From: Caldithrix sp.
Lineage (GTDB): Bacteria; Calditrichota; Calditrichia; Calditrichales; Calditrichaceae
Direction of reading: 5' to 3'
DNA length: 36,175 nt
Assembly: GCA_020720405.1 (NCBI GenBank)
Contig: DYOS01000023.1
Span: forward strand, 1-36,175
The notes under the pieces are model-generated. The model had not been told where the DNA came from, searched no databases, and saw only the letters and a list, made by a program, of their open reading frames with translations. Shown here one piece after another: positions 9,583 through 17,116 of the stretch (the first letter of the stretch is position 1; every line of letters starts with the position of its first letter). The translations under genes were made by a program, and so were the position numbers.

Positions 9583-11034
9583 TTAGAAAAAGATAAAGGC
9601 CAGAATTATAAAAACAGGAATGAGGATCGGTACTGAGAATTTGAACATATACCCAAAAAAGCTGGGCATAGTAATACCGGATTCTTCAGCAATAGATTTT
9701 ACCATAAAGTTTGGCGCATTGCCGATATAGGTATTGGCACCCATAAAAACTGCACCGACTGAGATTGCCGTCAGGTAACTGATAAATTCGGGAAATTGGC
9801 GGGTAATTTCACCAGAAGCAAAAGCCAGGCGAACCTGTTCTTCACTCAAACCAAGTTTGCCCAAAGCCGTGTTAAAAAAGGTCAGATAGGTTGGTGCATT
9901 ATCCAGAAAGCTGGACAAAGCCCCTGAAATCCAAAAATAGTGGAAAGGTTTTTCAACCGCATTTACAAGTCCGGCCATGGCACCATCCGTACCGGCTTTA
10001 AGAATGGCCAGGGCCGGAATAATAGTCATAAAAATACCGGCAAAAAGATAAGCCACCTCTTTGATCGGGAACCAGTTAAATCCGTTACCCTCCCTGGTTT
10101 CTTTCCGGGTGAAAGTCATGGAAAGTATGCCCATTAATATAATCCAGGCATCGCGGATTAAATTCTGGAATGCCAGAGGGATGCCGCCCAGATTGAATTC
10201 CGGCAAATGAACCAGCCCGCTGAACAATACTCCGCCAATGATACCGAGGAGAAACAGAAAATTAATCTTGCCGTCGATAGCCAGTGCTTCACCGGTTTGA
10301 AATTGTGTAAAGACACTTTTTTCCAGCCGGTAATAATAGGAATCCATCAGGAAATAAATGACAAGCAGAATCAGGGCGGCAGTTACCATCTGCGGGAGAA
10401 GATTGAGGGTCCAGAAAAAACTCACCCCGTGAAGAAAACCTAAAAACAACGGCGGGTCACCCAACGGTGTAAGCGAGCCGCCAATATTGGCCACCAGAAA
10501 GATAAAAAATACCATGGTGTGAACTTTGTATTTGCGCAGGTCATTGGCCCGGATCAGCGGTCGGATCATTACCATAGCTGCACCAGTCGTCCCGATCCAC
10601 GAAGCGATCAGCGTTCCGATTAGAATCATCAACAGATTCATCTGTGGCGTACCTTTAAGGGAACCGCGCACCAGAATGCCACCGGAAACGGTGAATAACC
10701 CCCAAAGTAAAATGATGAACGGGATATAGTCCAACAGGTAAATATGGAAAATTTCATGCACGGCATGAGTCTTATAAACAGCCAGGAATGGCAGGGCGAA
10801 CAATAGTGCCCAGCCAGCCGATACTTTTGGAAAATGTTTATGCCAGAAATGTGGCGCCATCAGCGGGAACAAAGCTATTGACAGCAGAATGCCCACAAAT
10901 GGAATGACACTCCATAAGGGTAATTCTTTACCTAAACCAGGCACCGGATTTGAACCCGTTTCATTGGCCAGTCCTGTGGAAACAGCCAAAAAAATAAAAA
11001 ATAATCCTGACAGATAATTGTATTTAATCTTCAT
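9583..11034 (-). CDS. Sodium:proton antiporter-like membrane protein (ArsB/NhaD/CitMHS superfamily)
   Basis: This 483-residue, very hydrophobic protein has a signal-like first segment and roughly a dozen membrane helices. Family-type motifs include SWIGTTGAAMVMIRP and NIGGSLTPLGDPPLFLGFL in the first half. In the second half are ALSSFLDNAPTYLTFF and MGANTYIGNAPNFM, the paired Asn-Ala-Pro signature of the ion-transporter superfamily. Such proteins are usually annotated as sodium:proton antiporters in the inner membrane, although the related domain (CitMHS_2) is also described as putative citrate transport, so the substrate is not settled. The ATG at 11034 has a strong GGAGG six bases upstream. 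It follows the phosphatase-fold gene after 22 bases, suggesting one transcript that ends at the terminator at 9553-9581. Confidence 0.82.
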   Translation of the reverse strand: MKIKYNYLSGLFFIFLAVSTGLANETGSNPVPGLGKELPLWSVIPFVGILLSIALFPLMAPHFWHKHFPKVSAGWALLFALPFLAVYKTHAVHEIFHIYLLDYIPFIILLWGLFTVSGGILVRGSLKGTPQMNLLMILIGTLIASWIGTTGAAMVMIRPLIRANDLRKYKVHTMVFFIFLVANIGGSLTPLGDPPLFLGFLHGVSFFWTLNLLPQMVTAALILLVIYFLMDSYYYRLEKSVFTQFQTGEALAIDGKINFLFLLGIIGGVLFSGLVHLPEFNLGGIPLAFQNLIRDAWIILMGILSMTFTRKETREGNGFNWFPIKEVAYLFAGIFMTIIPALAILKAGTDGAMAGLVNAVEKPFHYFWISGALSSFLDNAPTYLTFFNTALGKLGLSEEQVRLAFASGEITRQFPEFISYLTAISVGAVFMGANTYIGNAPNFMVKSIAEESGITMPSFFGYMFKFSVPILIPVFIILAFIFF

Positions 11035-11056
11035 TTATCCTCCGCCATACACTTGG

Positions 11057-11476
11057 TTATGTCAGCCGGTGCCGGTTTACAAGTTCTGTTAACCAGTCAT
11101 TCATCTGGTCACGGAGTTCCCGGTAGGCGTTCTCCAATTCAAACTCATTGGTGGCATTCTTTCTCGGATCGTCAAATTCTTTATGAATCTTAGTAAAATT
11201 ACCATAAAAATTATCCAGTGCAGCACGGGCTTCCGGGGTGGTGGTTATGATTATATCAAATTTGGTGTGAATAAATTCTTTGAACGACTTCGGCCTGTAT
11301 GAGGTGATATCAATACCGATCTCCCGAAGTACTTTAATTACAGATTTATTCATTTCGGCTGGAGTAATACCGGCACTATGCACTTCGATCCGGTTAAAGG
11401 TGTTATTGGTAAGCAAAGCTGACATCATCTGGCTCAGCCCACCATTGGTTCGACCTAAAACAAGAACTTTCTTCAT
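11057..11476 (-). CDS. Low-molecular-weight phosphatase/ArsC-fold protein lacking the catalytic P-loop
   Basis: This 139-residue protein resembles low-molecular-weight tyrosine phosphatases and thioredoxin-linked arsenate reductases. It opens with a beta strand and loop (MKKVLVLGRTNGGLSQMMS), then HSAGITP, and later an FDDPRKNA segment with the general-acid-type Asp. The family needs a Cys-x5-Arg loop at the first turn; here Gly sits where the Cys should be and Leu where the Arg should be, so catalysis of the usual kind is not expected. The ATG at 11476 is preferred over an in-frame GTG at 11488 because GGAG lies six bases before it. The gene precedes the antiporter by 22 bases. It might sense or regulate rather than catalyse; that is inference. 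Confidence 0.7.
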   Translation of the reverse strand: MKKVLVLGRTNGGLSQMMSALLTNNTFNRIEVHSAGITPAEMNKSVIKVLREIGIDITSYRPKSFKEFIHTKFDIIITTTPEARAALDNFYGNFTKIHKEFDDPRKNATNEFELENAYRELRDQMNDWLTELVNRHRLT

Positions 11477-11494
11477 AACTGTCTCCACACTTGA

Positions 11495-11522
11495 TCCATA
11501 AAACGATATAAAACCGCGTCAA
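11495..11522 (-). promoter_or_regulatory. Possible promoter of the phosphatase-fold/antiporter unit
   Basis: Minus strand TTGACG (11517-11522), 16-base spacer, TATGGA (11495-11500), ending about 18 bases before the chosen ATG. The -35 is good; the -10 is poor, and the spacing to the start codon leaves a very short leader. Confidence 0.3.
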
Positions 11523-11848
11523 TAAAATTAAGTATTTATACATTAATTTCCAATAATTCTTTCAGCATGATAAGAACCGATTAGTTTATGAAAACACGAC
11601 TGGTAAACGGTATGGGAAGAAATCCGTCAATGTCAGGTCCGGAAAGCTTGGTCCGCACTTTTGAGTGACGCAGACCCGTCCTGAGATTATTTTTAAAGCT
11701 ATAATCAAGGTATTTTTTAGTCCGTTCTCATGGATTAATAAAATCATAATCAAATTCTTATTATTGAAAGACTAATTGAACAGACCTGCGGGATAAAAAA
11801 AGATTTAAATTGAAACATAACATTAACTTATTATTAATATGGCACTTA

Positions 11849-11878
11849 TTGACATTTGTCAACAGGCTGTCTTATATT
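11849..11878 (+). promoter_or_regulatory. Promoter of the HicB-HicA-like gene, overlapped by a palindrome
   Basis: A consensus -35 TTGACA (11849-11854) is followed by an 18-base spacer and TATATT (11873-11878); reading the -10 as TTATAT gives 17. The -35 is the left half of the inverted repeat TTGACA-TT-TGTCAA (11849-11862), which is where an autoregulator could bind and block RNA polymerase. Operator function is inference from position and symmetry. Confidence 0.6.
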
Positions 11879-11910
11879 GCAAGCCTTAATCAACAAACTT
11901 TAGTGTAAAT

Positions 11911-12354
11911 ATGAAAATACAGATAACAAAAAAATACGACGGTAAATACTATGTCGCGCTGTGCGACAATATTCCCGGATGCTATGTTCAAACCAATGAT
12001 GTAAATGAACTGGATGATTATCTTCGCCTGGCTATTGATCTGTACAGAAAGAGCTGCCTCAGCCGTAACCAGGAAATGCCCCTGGAAAATGATCATCCCG
12101 TTCTGCCAAAGAAAGTAATGTTTAATCACTATTCATCTTCTCAACTGGCCCAAATATTATCCCATGCCGGATTTCATGTTGAGTATGAGGACACACATTT
12201 TATTCTGATGCAAAATAATAATTACCCATTCGGCCGGGTTGTTTTTTCCCAGGCTGACTTTTTATCCCATTTGATTATCGAACGGATATTTGGTAAAAAA
12301 AACATCATCTATGATAATGAAGAAAAAATGCGTTACAATGTTTCCGCAGTCTGA
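11911..12354 (+). CDS. Probable HicB-HicA fusion protein (toxin-antitoxin-like)
   Basis: This 147-residue protein reads as two small domains in one chain. Residues 1-50 resemble the partial RNase H fold of HicB antitoxins, with the usual pattern of a two-strand opening, then the core CDNIPGCYVQTNDVNEL and a helix. Residues about 74-130 resemble HicA, a dsRBD-like mRNA interferase: SSQLAQILSHAGF, then EDTHFILM with His96 where HicA has its catalytic His, and a closing helix. In standard loci these are two genes. Here no stop or frameshift separates them. The gene is alone on the plus strand, with its own promoter and a palindrome over the -35. Its stop abuts the lptB stop directly. No clear Shine-Dalgarno site is seen. 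Toxicity is unproven, and the C-terminal match is weaker than the N-terminal one. Confidence 0.6.
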   Translation: MKIQITKKYDGKYYVALCDNIPGCYVQTNDVNELDDYLRLAIDLYRKSCLSRNQEMPLENDHPVLPKKVMFNHYSSSQLAQILSHAGFHVEYEDTHFILMQNNNYPFGRVVFSQADFLSHLIIERIFGKKNIIYDNEEKMRYNVSAV

Positions 12355-13080
12355 TCAGCGTTCGAGTTTAAATTTTTCCCCTAAATATAACCTTCTGGCC
12401 TCTTCATCTTCTGCTAAGTATTCTGCAGAGCCGGATTTTAAAATCTTGCCGTCGAATAACAAATAAGCCCGGTCGGTGATCGACAAGGTTTCATGGACAT
12501 TGTGATCTGTAATCAGCACACCAATACCGCGAGCTTTTAAGCCATGAACAATATTCTGAATATCCTCAACTGCAATCGGATCAACCCCGGCAAAAGGTTC
12601 ATCAAGAAGAATAAATTTTGGATTCATAACCAAAGTTCTGGCGATTTCAGTTCGTCTTCTTTCGCCGCCGGACAATTGATAACCTTTACTTTTTGCTATA
12701 TGGGTGATGTTTAGTTCACTCAGCAGCTGTTCGGTTTTCTCTTTCTGCAGCTTTTTGTGAAAACCGCGCATCTGCATAATAGCCAGTAAATTCTCCTCAA
12801 CACTGAGTTTTTGAAAAATTGAAGCTTCCTGCGGCAAGTAGGCAACGCCAAGCCTGGCCCTTTTATACATTGGCAATGAAGTCAAATCCTGTTCATCGAT
12901 GAGAATCCGACCCGAATTGGGACGGATCATACCGGTGATCATATAAAAGGAAGTTGTTTTCCCGGCCCCATTCGGACCCAACAGACCCACAATCTCCCCT
13001 TTGGAGACTTCCACAGAAACCCCTTTGACCACCATTCTTTTTCCATAAATTTTAATCAGATCTTTGCTTTGCAGTTTCAT
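12355..13080 (-). CDS. lptB: LPS export ABC transporter ATP-binding protein LptB
   Basis: This 241-residue ATPase powers extraction of LPS from the inner membrane with LptF, LptG and LptC. Walker A GPNGAGKTT is at 35-43, the Q-loop Gln at 84, the signature LSGGE at 136-140, Walker B ILLDEP at 157-162 and the switch His at 193. The sequence FAGVDPIAVEDIQ after Walker B is typical of LptB rather than other ABC ATPases. The ATG start is three bases after the lptA stop. It is the last gene of the Kdo/Lpt cluster. Its stop touches that of the convergent HicB-HicA-like gene and no hairpin terminator lies between them. Confidence 0.96.
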   Translation of the reverse strand: MKLQSKDLIKIYGKRMVVKGVSVEVSKGEIVGLLGPNGAGKTTSFYMITGMIRPNSGRILIDEQDLTSLPMYKRARLGVAYLPQEASIFQKLSVEENLLAIMQMRGFHKKLQKEKTEQLLSELNITHIAKSKGYQLSGGERRRTEIARTLVMNPKFILLDEPFAGVDPIAVEDIQNIVHGLKARGIGVLITDHNVHETLSITDRAYLLFDGKILKSGSAEYLAEDEEARRLYLGEKFKLER

Positions 13081-13083
13081 AAT

Positions 13084-14169
13084 TTACTCATTATAAATTC
13101 GCTTACCTTTATATGAATCCGGGTAATAAATACCCTGTGCTCCGCCTCTGATGGCAATACTGTCCAGTTCTCCGCCGGTAAAATAAACCCGGATTGAATC
13201 AGCCGTGGCATAATTATCACCTTGTGCTTGACTGGTCTCTTCATCTAATAAATAATAAATACTGGTAGCATTATTAAGAGACCGTAATAATTCCGGTTTT
13301 TTATTCTTAATATGCATTATAATCCGCCGCCCGGTCAGTAAATTATAATTTTGGCGCAGACTATCAGCCAGTGTTGTCGCTCTGGCTTTCTCGCGGATAT
13401 CAATTTTATGGATGGCTGAGGAATCCATAAAGACCAATATTTTTTCTCCGGACATTTTGCTGTTATCAAACTTTGCTGCCGGTTGACCAATTAATTCGGC
13501 TATCTCTTCTTTAATAAAATAGACGGCGGAATCACTGGTCGCTTCGAGACTGCCCTGCTCAATCCGCACCTGGCCCCTGGCCGTGGCGAAGGCTTTATCC
13601 GATTCTGTATGTGTAAGTATGTCGGCGGTGATAATCAGTGTATCGGAGCTGTCTTCTTTGAAGTGTTTGAGACAGGCCTGCCCACTGACCACGGAAAACT
13701 GACTGGTTTTAATATATTTTGATTTGTTTCCTGTAATTTCAACCTGCCCGGGCTTATCGAGAATAAATACTTTACCTGCCGCTTCGGCGTCTTCTGTTCG
13801 AAAACTGTATCTAAAAAAATCTGCGGCTAAGGAATCGTTTTCGCTGCGCATCCGGACTTGATCGTAGCATTCGGCTATTTTATCCTCCGGCCAGTATTTT
13901 ACCCGGTCCGCCCATATTTTTGATTGCCCATCGATCAATACAACGTCACCACTCAGTGAAATAAGCTCGGATATCTCAGTATATTCGGCCAGGTTACAGT
14001 GGATCTCGGTGCTGTCCTGCAGAAACATAACCTTGCCTTCAAGAATCCGGAACTGCTGACCATGTTCGTAGCGGCCGATATTTTTATCAGCATGAACCAG
14101 TTTTACGCCCTGCGCGGGGACGCTTAAAACCAGGCTGAATAATAAGATGCACGCAATTTTTAAAATCAT
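13084..14169 (-). CDS. lptA: LptA/OstA-like periplasmic LPS transport protein
   Basis: This 361-residue protein has a cleavable signal peptide (about residues 1-19, ending PAQG). A beta-rich body follows, with repeated elements of the OstA/LptA jellyroll kind: an EGKVMFLQDSTEIHCNLAEY segment, a GDVVLIDGQSKIWADRV segment and later ARGQVRIEQGSLEATSDSA. LptA forms the periplasmic bridge that carries LPS to the outer membrane. It is about twice as long as the E. coli protein, so it may contain two jellyroll units in one chain. It overlaps lptC by four bases (ATGA) and precedes lptB by three. Confidence 0.85.
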   Translation of the reverse strand: MILKIACILLFSLVLSVPAQGVKLVHADKNIGRYEHGQQFRILEGKVMFLQDSTEIHCNLAEYTEISELISLSGDVVLIDGQSKIWADRVKYWPEDKIAECYDQVRMRSENDSLAADFFRYSFRTEDAEAAGKVFILDKPGQVEITGNKSKYIKTSQFSVVSGQACLKHFKEDSSDTLIITADILTHTESDKAFATARGQVRIEQGSLEATSDSAVYFIKEEIAELIGQPAAKFDNSKMSGEKILVFMDSSAIHKIDIREKARATTLADSLRQNYNLLTGRRIIMHIKNKKPELLRSLNNATSIYYLLDEETSQAQGDNYATADSIRVYFTGGELDSIAIRGGAQGIYYPDSYKGKRIYNE

Positions 14170-14708
14170 TGAGTAACTTTGACTGATTTTGCAGAAGAAC
14201 CATGGGAATTGGAAATTTCATAGTTTCGGAGGTGGGGATCGGAAACCAGGCTATCACCAAATAACGTATCGTCTTTTGTCGTGATTTTTACCGGGACCCG
14301 CGAAATTATTTTCTGATCTTTATTATACCAGTGAAGCGTGTCGGTGTATAGGGTAACCCCGCTATCAGAAAGAACAATTACATTTCCAAAGGCCAGCATA
14401 TCCTCCCGGTCATCAAAAACAAGCCCGCCGCGGGCGGTCAGCACCGAAGTATGAGTTCCCTCCTGATTGAAAAAGTCAACCGAAATGTTTTCCGATAATT
14501 CGGTCCGTTTCAAATTTGTAAATGAGCGGATATGGCCAGCCTTTACCAACCCGCTCAGTTTGCCATTTCTGGTAATTTTTATTTCAGTATTCCAGCTTTC
14601 CTGATCGGGAAATTGCCCGGCAGTCACGCTGACTTGTTCAGTTTGCCTTTCATTAAAACAGGCGATTACCAAAATTGAAATTAAAAGTAATAAAAGCACC
14701 CGATTCAT
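14166..14708 (-). CDS. lptC: LPS export protein LptC, lipoprotein form
   Basis: This 180-residue protein has a hydrophobic leader ending in a lipobox (LVIAC, Cys17), so it should be lipid-anchored rather than held by an uncleaved helix as in E. coli. The body matches the LptC/YrbK pattern: a strand-rich domain with LTARGGLVFDDREDMLAFG and VVLSDSGVTLYTDTLHW. LptC hands LPS from LptB2FG to LptA. It overlaps kdsD upstream and lptA downstream by four bases each. Confidence 0.85.
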   Translation of the reverse strand: MNRVLLLLLISILVIACFNERQTEQVSVTAGQFPDQESWNTEIKITRNGKLSGLVKAGHIRSFTNLKRTELSENISVDFFNQEGTHTSVLTARGGLVFDDREDMLAFGNVIVLSDSGVTLYTDTLHWYNKDQKIISRVPVKITTKDDTLFGDSLVSDPHLRNYEISNSHGSSAKSVKVTQ

Positions 14709-15688
14709 CCGGAAATACCTTTCTGCATCAGATCATGAAGATGAATTACACCGACCAGTTTATTATCCGGATCAATCACCGGCATAGCTACAATTCTGTG
14801 CTGCTGCATCTCCTGAAAGGCAATTACAGCAAGCTCACTGTCCTGAATAATTTTTGGATTCCGGTTCATCACCTCTTCAACCGGGATGTCCCTGAATTGG
14901 ACTGCTTTTTCGAGGAGCCGGTTCAAATCGCCCGTGGTAATCACACCGCTCAGCCGGTTATCTTCTTCCGTTACCGAGCAGATGCCGCGTTTATGGGCCA
15001 TTTCAAGTACGGCCTTGTGCATGGTGTCACCCGGCCGGCAAACCGCTATTTTATCGCCGCTTTCCATGATATCCGAAACGCGCATTAAAAGGCGCCGGCC
15101 AAGACTTCCACCGGGATGAAGCAATGCAAAATCCTGTGCAGAAAAACCGCGCATTTCGAGCAAGGCGATAGCCAGGGCATCACCCATAACCAAAGTCGCC
15201 GTCGAACTGGAGGTTGGTGCAAGATTGTGCGGGCAGGCTTCTTCCGGCACGGAGATATCCAGAATGACCTGGGCATAGCGGCCCAGGGTAGATTGAGCGC
15301 TGCCGGTCAGAGCGATGATCGGAACGCCCAAGCGGTGCAAAGCCGGAAGAATTTCGTTCAACTCGGCGGTTTCACCGCTTTTTGAGATGGCAATAACAAT
15401 ATCATCTTTATGCACCATACCCAAATCACCATGAATGCCCTCGGCCGGATGGAGAAAATAAGAGGTCGTGCCGGTGCTGGCCAAAGTGGATGCTATTTTT
15501 TTACCAATCGCTCCGGACTTACCCATTCCGGTGACGATGACCCGGCCCCGGATCTGTAGGATCAGTTCAATGGCCTGTGCAAAATTCTCATCAATTTTGG
15601 AGAGAAGCCCGGTGATGGCTTCGATTTCGATCTGAATGACCCTGCGCCCGGTCTCTTTAATGCGCGCGCTGCTGTTTTCCAAATACAA
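14705..15688 (-). CDS. kdsD: Arabinose-5-phosphate isomerase KdsD (SIS plus two CBS domains)
   Basis: The enzyme converts ribulose 5-phosphate to arabinose 5-phosphate, the first step toward Kdo. The SIS domain (about 35-170) shows GMGKSGAIGKKIASTLASTG, the conserved HPAEGIHGDLGMV and ISKSGETAEL. Two CBS repeats fill the last 130 residues. Length (about 327) is normal. No ATG is available near the N-terminus. TTG codons lie at 15688 and 15682, and the second has the better spacing from AGGG, so the true start may be two codons in. The first 30 or so bases overlap the end of the Ig-like lipoprotein gene; the 3' end overlaps lptC by four bases. Confidence 0.94.
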   Translation of the reverse strand: MYLENSSARIKETGRRVIQIEIEAITGLLSKIDENFAQAIELILQIRGRVIVTGMGKSGAIGKKIASTLASTGTTSYFLHPAEGIHGDLGMVHKDDIVIAISKSGETAELNEILPALHRLGVPIIALTGSAQSTLGRYAQVILDISVPEEACPHNLAPTSSSTATLVMGDALAIALLEMRGFSAQDFALLHPGGSLGRRLLMRVSDIMESGDKIAVCRPGDTMHKAVLEMAHKRGICSVTEEDNRLSGVITTGDLNRLLEKAVQFRDIPVEEVMNRNPKIIQDSELAVIAFQEMQQHRIVAMPVIDPDNKLVGVIHLHDLMQKGISG

Positions 15689-16337
15689 TTCCCTGAACTT
15701 TTATTTTAACTTTATCTGATCCTTCAACCTGTAACGGACTTTGTGCAACAACTTTAAGTTCGGTCACGCCGAGATAATCCTGGGTTGCAGTGAAAGTAAA
15801 AACATATTCATCGCTGCTGTTATAATCCAGTGGATTTCCATAAGCCAGTCCGTTAACATCCAGACGGACCTGTTTTAAGCCATTGTCATGATAAGCCCTG
15901 GCAGTTACCGTTATCTGTCCACCCTGTACAACGGACTCATTTTCTGCCGGTGTCAGAATCTGGACAAAAGGCTCGGACGGGCTTAAAACCTGGGCATCCC
16001 GTGAGGTGCTGCTTTTTTTATCATTATAAACATCAACTTTTATGGTGTAATTACCGCCTTTGAGCGGAGCAATCCAGGTGGCTTCGTTCTGATCTGTTGC
16101 TACGTAGAAGCTGCCGCCATCGGGCGCTGTCCAGGAATAGGTCAGCGGACCACTTTCAGGGTTATCGGCGCTGACACTGACCAGCAAAGTCTCAGCCGGG
16201 GAAACCGGCATGGTCCGGTTGAAGACAATGCCCTCATCCGAGATGACCGGTGCCTTATAGGGATTGATAATCTCATTTACCCCTTCACAGGACGTAAGCA
16301 GGAGCATCCCGCTGATCATCAATGGAAAATATTTCAT
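15657..16337 (-). CDS. Lipoprotein with tandem Ig-like (PKD-like) domains, function unknown
   Basis: This 226-residue protein has a lipoprotein signal with lipobox LLTSC (Cys17). Two Ig-like beta-sandwich domains follow. The first (about 35-120) has SGPLTYSWTAPDGGSF and GGNYTIKVDVYND, the PKD/Ig-like pattern. The second (about 125-215) has ITVTARAYHDNGLKQVRLDVNG, as in bacterial Ig-like adhesive modules. It is probably held at the outer membrane facing the periplasm or surface. It overlaps the preceding lipoprotein gene by four bases and kdsD by 32, so it is part of the Kdo/Lpt transcript. I cannot assign a function; Ig-like domains suggest protein or glycan binding. Confidence 0.75.
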   Translation of the reverse strand: MKYFPLMISGMLLLTSCEGVNEIINPYKAPVISDEGIVFNRTMPVSPAETLLVSVSADNPESGPLTYSWTAPDGGSFYVATDQNEATWIAPLKGGNYTIKVDVYNDKKSSTSRDAQVLSPSEPFVQILTPAENESVVQGGQITVTARAYHDNGLKQVRLDVNGLAYGNPLDYNSSDEYVFTFTATQDYLGVTELKVVAQSPLQVEGSDKVKIKVQGIVFGKQQRAH

Positions 16338-17116
16338 AACCGGACCTCCAGCGATTGGTAAACATATTTCCCGTCAGCCGAGGTCAGAGCAATAATTAGC
16401 CGATCCGGCGCTGCAGAAAATTCAATTTGCTCTTCGCTATGTTCAAAATAATCCCCGGCAGCGAGATCCTGAATAACTATCGGTGAAATCCAGTCCACCG
16501 GTCCGACCACCACGTTGCGGAGAAGATTCTGATCCGCAGCGCGTAAGAAAATGAAACGTAACCGGGCATCACCGAGGGCCTTATTGCCCAGCCGGGCAGC
16601 CCTGACCAATACTTCGAGACCCGATGAGGTCTGGTTAACTTCGGCTTCAATGTAATATTCATTTACGGTTTCGAGAATCGGATATACAAATGCGGCAACG
16701 CGGTCGCGGGCATCATCCGTAGCATAGGCGCCCTGAACCCGGCCATTTATACCCTGTATAAAAACATCCGGCACACCTTTTACACTGCCGCTGAAGGCGG
16801 ATAGATAGGTGTTATACAATTCCTCATAGCGAACATCAGAATATGGATCGTCAGATCCAGGATCGGAGACATTCCGGTGGTATTCAGCAATCAGAATACT
16901 GTCGTTATAACGCTGATCTATTTCATTTAAAGCAGATAACATCCATTGATTGTACAGAGTATCATTAAATGTGTTGACAAAAGCTTCAATCAGTACTACA
17001 GACTCGGTCATGCTCTTTTCATTCTTCGGGTCAACCGGATTGGTTCGTTCAAGATCCGTACAGGCGGCTATAAACAGGATGAATGGAAAAATTTTAGAAA
17101 CTGATTTTAAATCCAA
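16334..17116 (-). CDS. Lipoprotein with a thioredoxin-like domain lacking the CxxC site
   Basis: This protein of about 260 residues has a lipobox (FIAAC, Cys19). The region after it, SVVLIEAFVNTFND, then ILIAEYHRN and GVPDVFINGING-like spacing (here GVPDVFIQGING), follows the layout of Omp28/DUF1223-type thioredoxin folds. Where those have a Cys-rich active site this protein has none; the lipobox Cys appears to be its only cysteine. The second half is beta-rich and unrecognised. The TTG at 17116 is chosen because a strong AAAGGAGG lies six bases before it; longer in-frame starts would overlap the upstream gene by over 100 bases. It overlaps the CsgG-like gene by 23 bases. The fold call is by pattern and moderately sure; the function is unknown. 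Confidence 0.6.
   Translation of the reverse strand: MDLKSVSKIFPFILFIAACTDLERTNPVDPKNEKSMTESVVLIEAFVNTFNDTLYNQWMLSALNEIDQRYNDSILIAEYHRNVSDPGSDDPYSDVRYEELYNTYLSAFSGSVKGVPDVFIQGINGRVQGAYATDDARDRVAAFVYPILETVNEYYIEAEVNQTSSGLEVLVRAARLGNKALGDARLRFIFLRAADQNLLRNVVVGPVDWISPIVIQDLAAGDYFEHSEEQIEFSAAPDRLIIALTSADGKYVYQSLEVRL

Larger units (their letters stand above)
11477..11910. other. Non-coding gap between divergent transcription units
   Basis: This 434-base, mostly AT-rich stretch separates the leftward phosphatase-fold/antiporter unit from the rightward HicB-HicA-like gene. It holds a weak leftward promoter, a good rightward promoter, and a more GC-rich patch (about 11588-11690). That patch contains a 26-codon reading frame (11588-11668) without a ribosome site or recognisable product. 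An imperfect AT-rich inverted pair, GATTAT / ATAATC, lies near 11685-11706. I see no RNA gene that I can name. Confidence 0.6.

Noticed and set aside
11057-11476. Functional arsenate reductase (arsC) next to an arsenite pump (arsB)
   Set aside because: The catalytic Cys and Arg are missing and the membrane protein looks like the antiporter branch, so an arsenic operon is not supported.
14675-15088. Plus-strand open frame of 137 codons
   Set aside because: Antisense to the kdsD CBS region, with no family match by eye.
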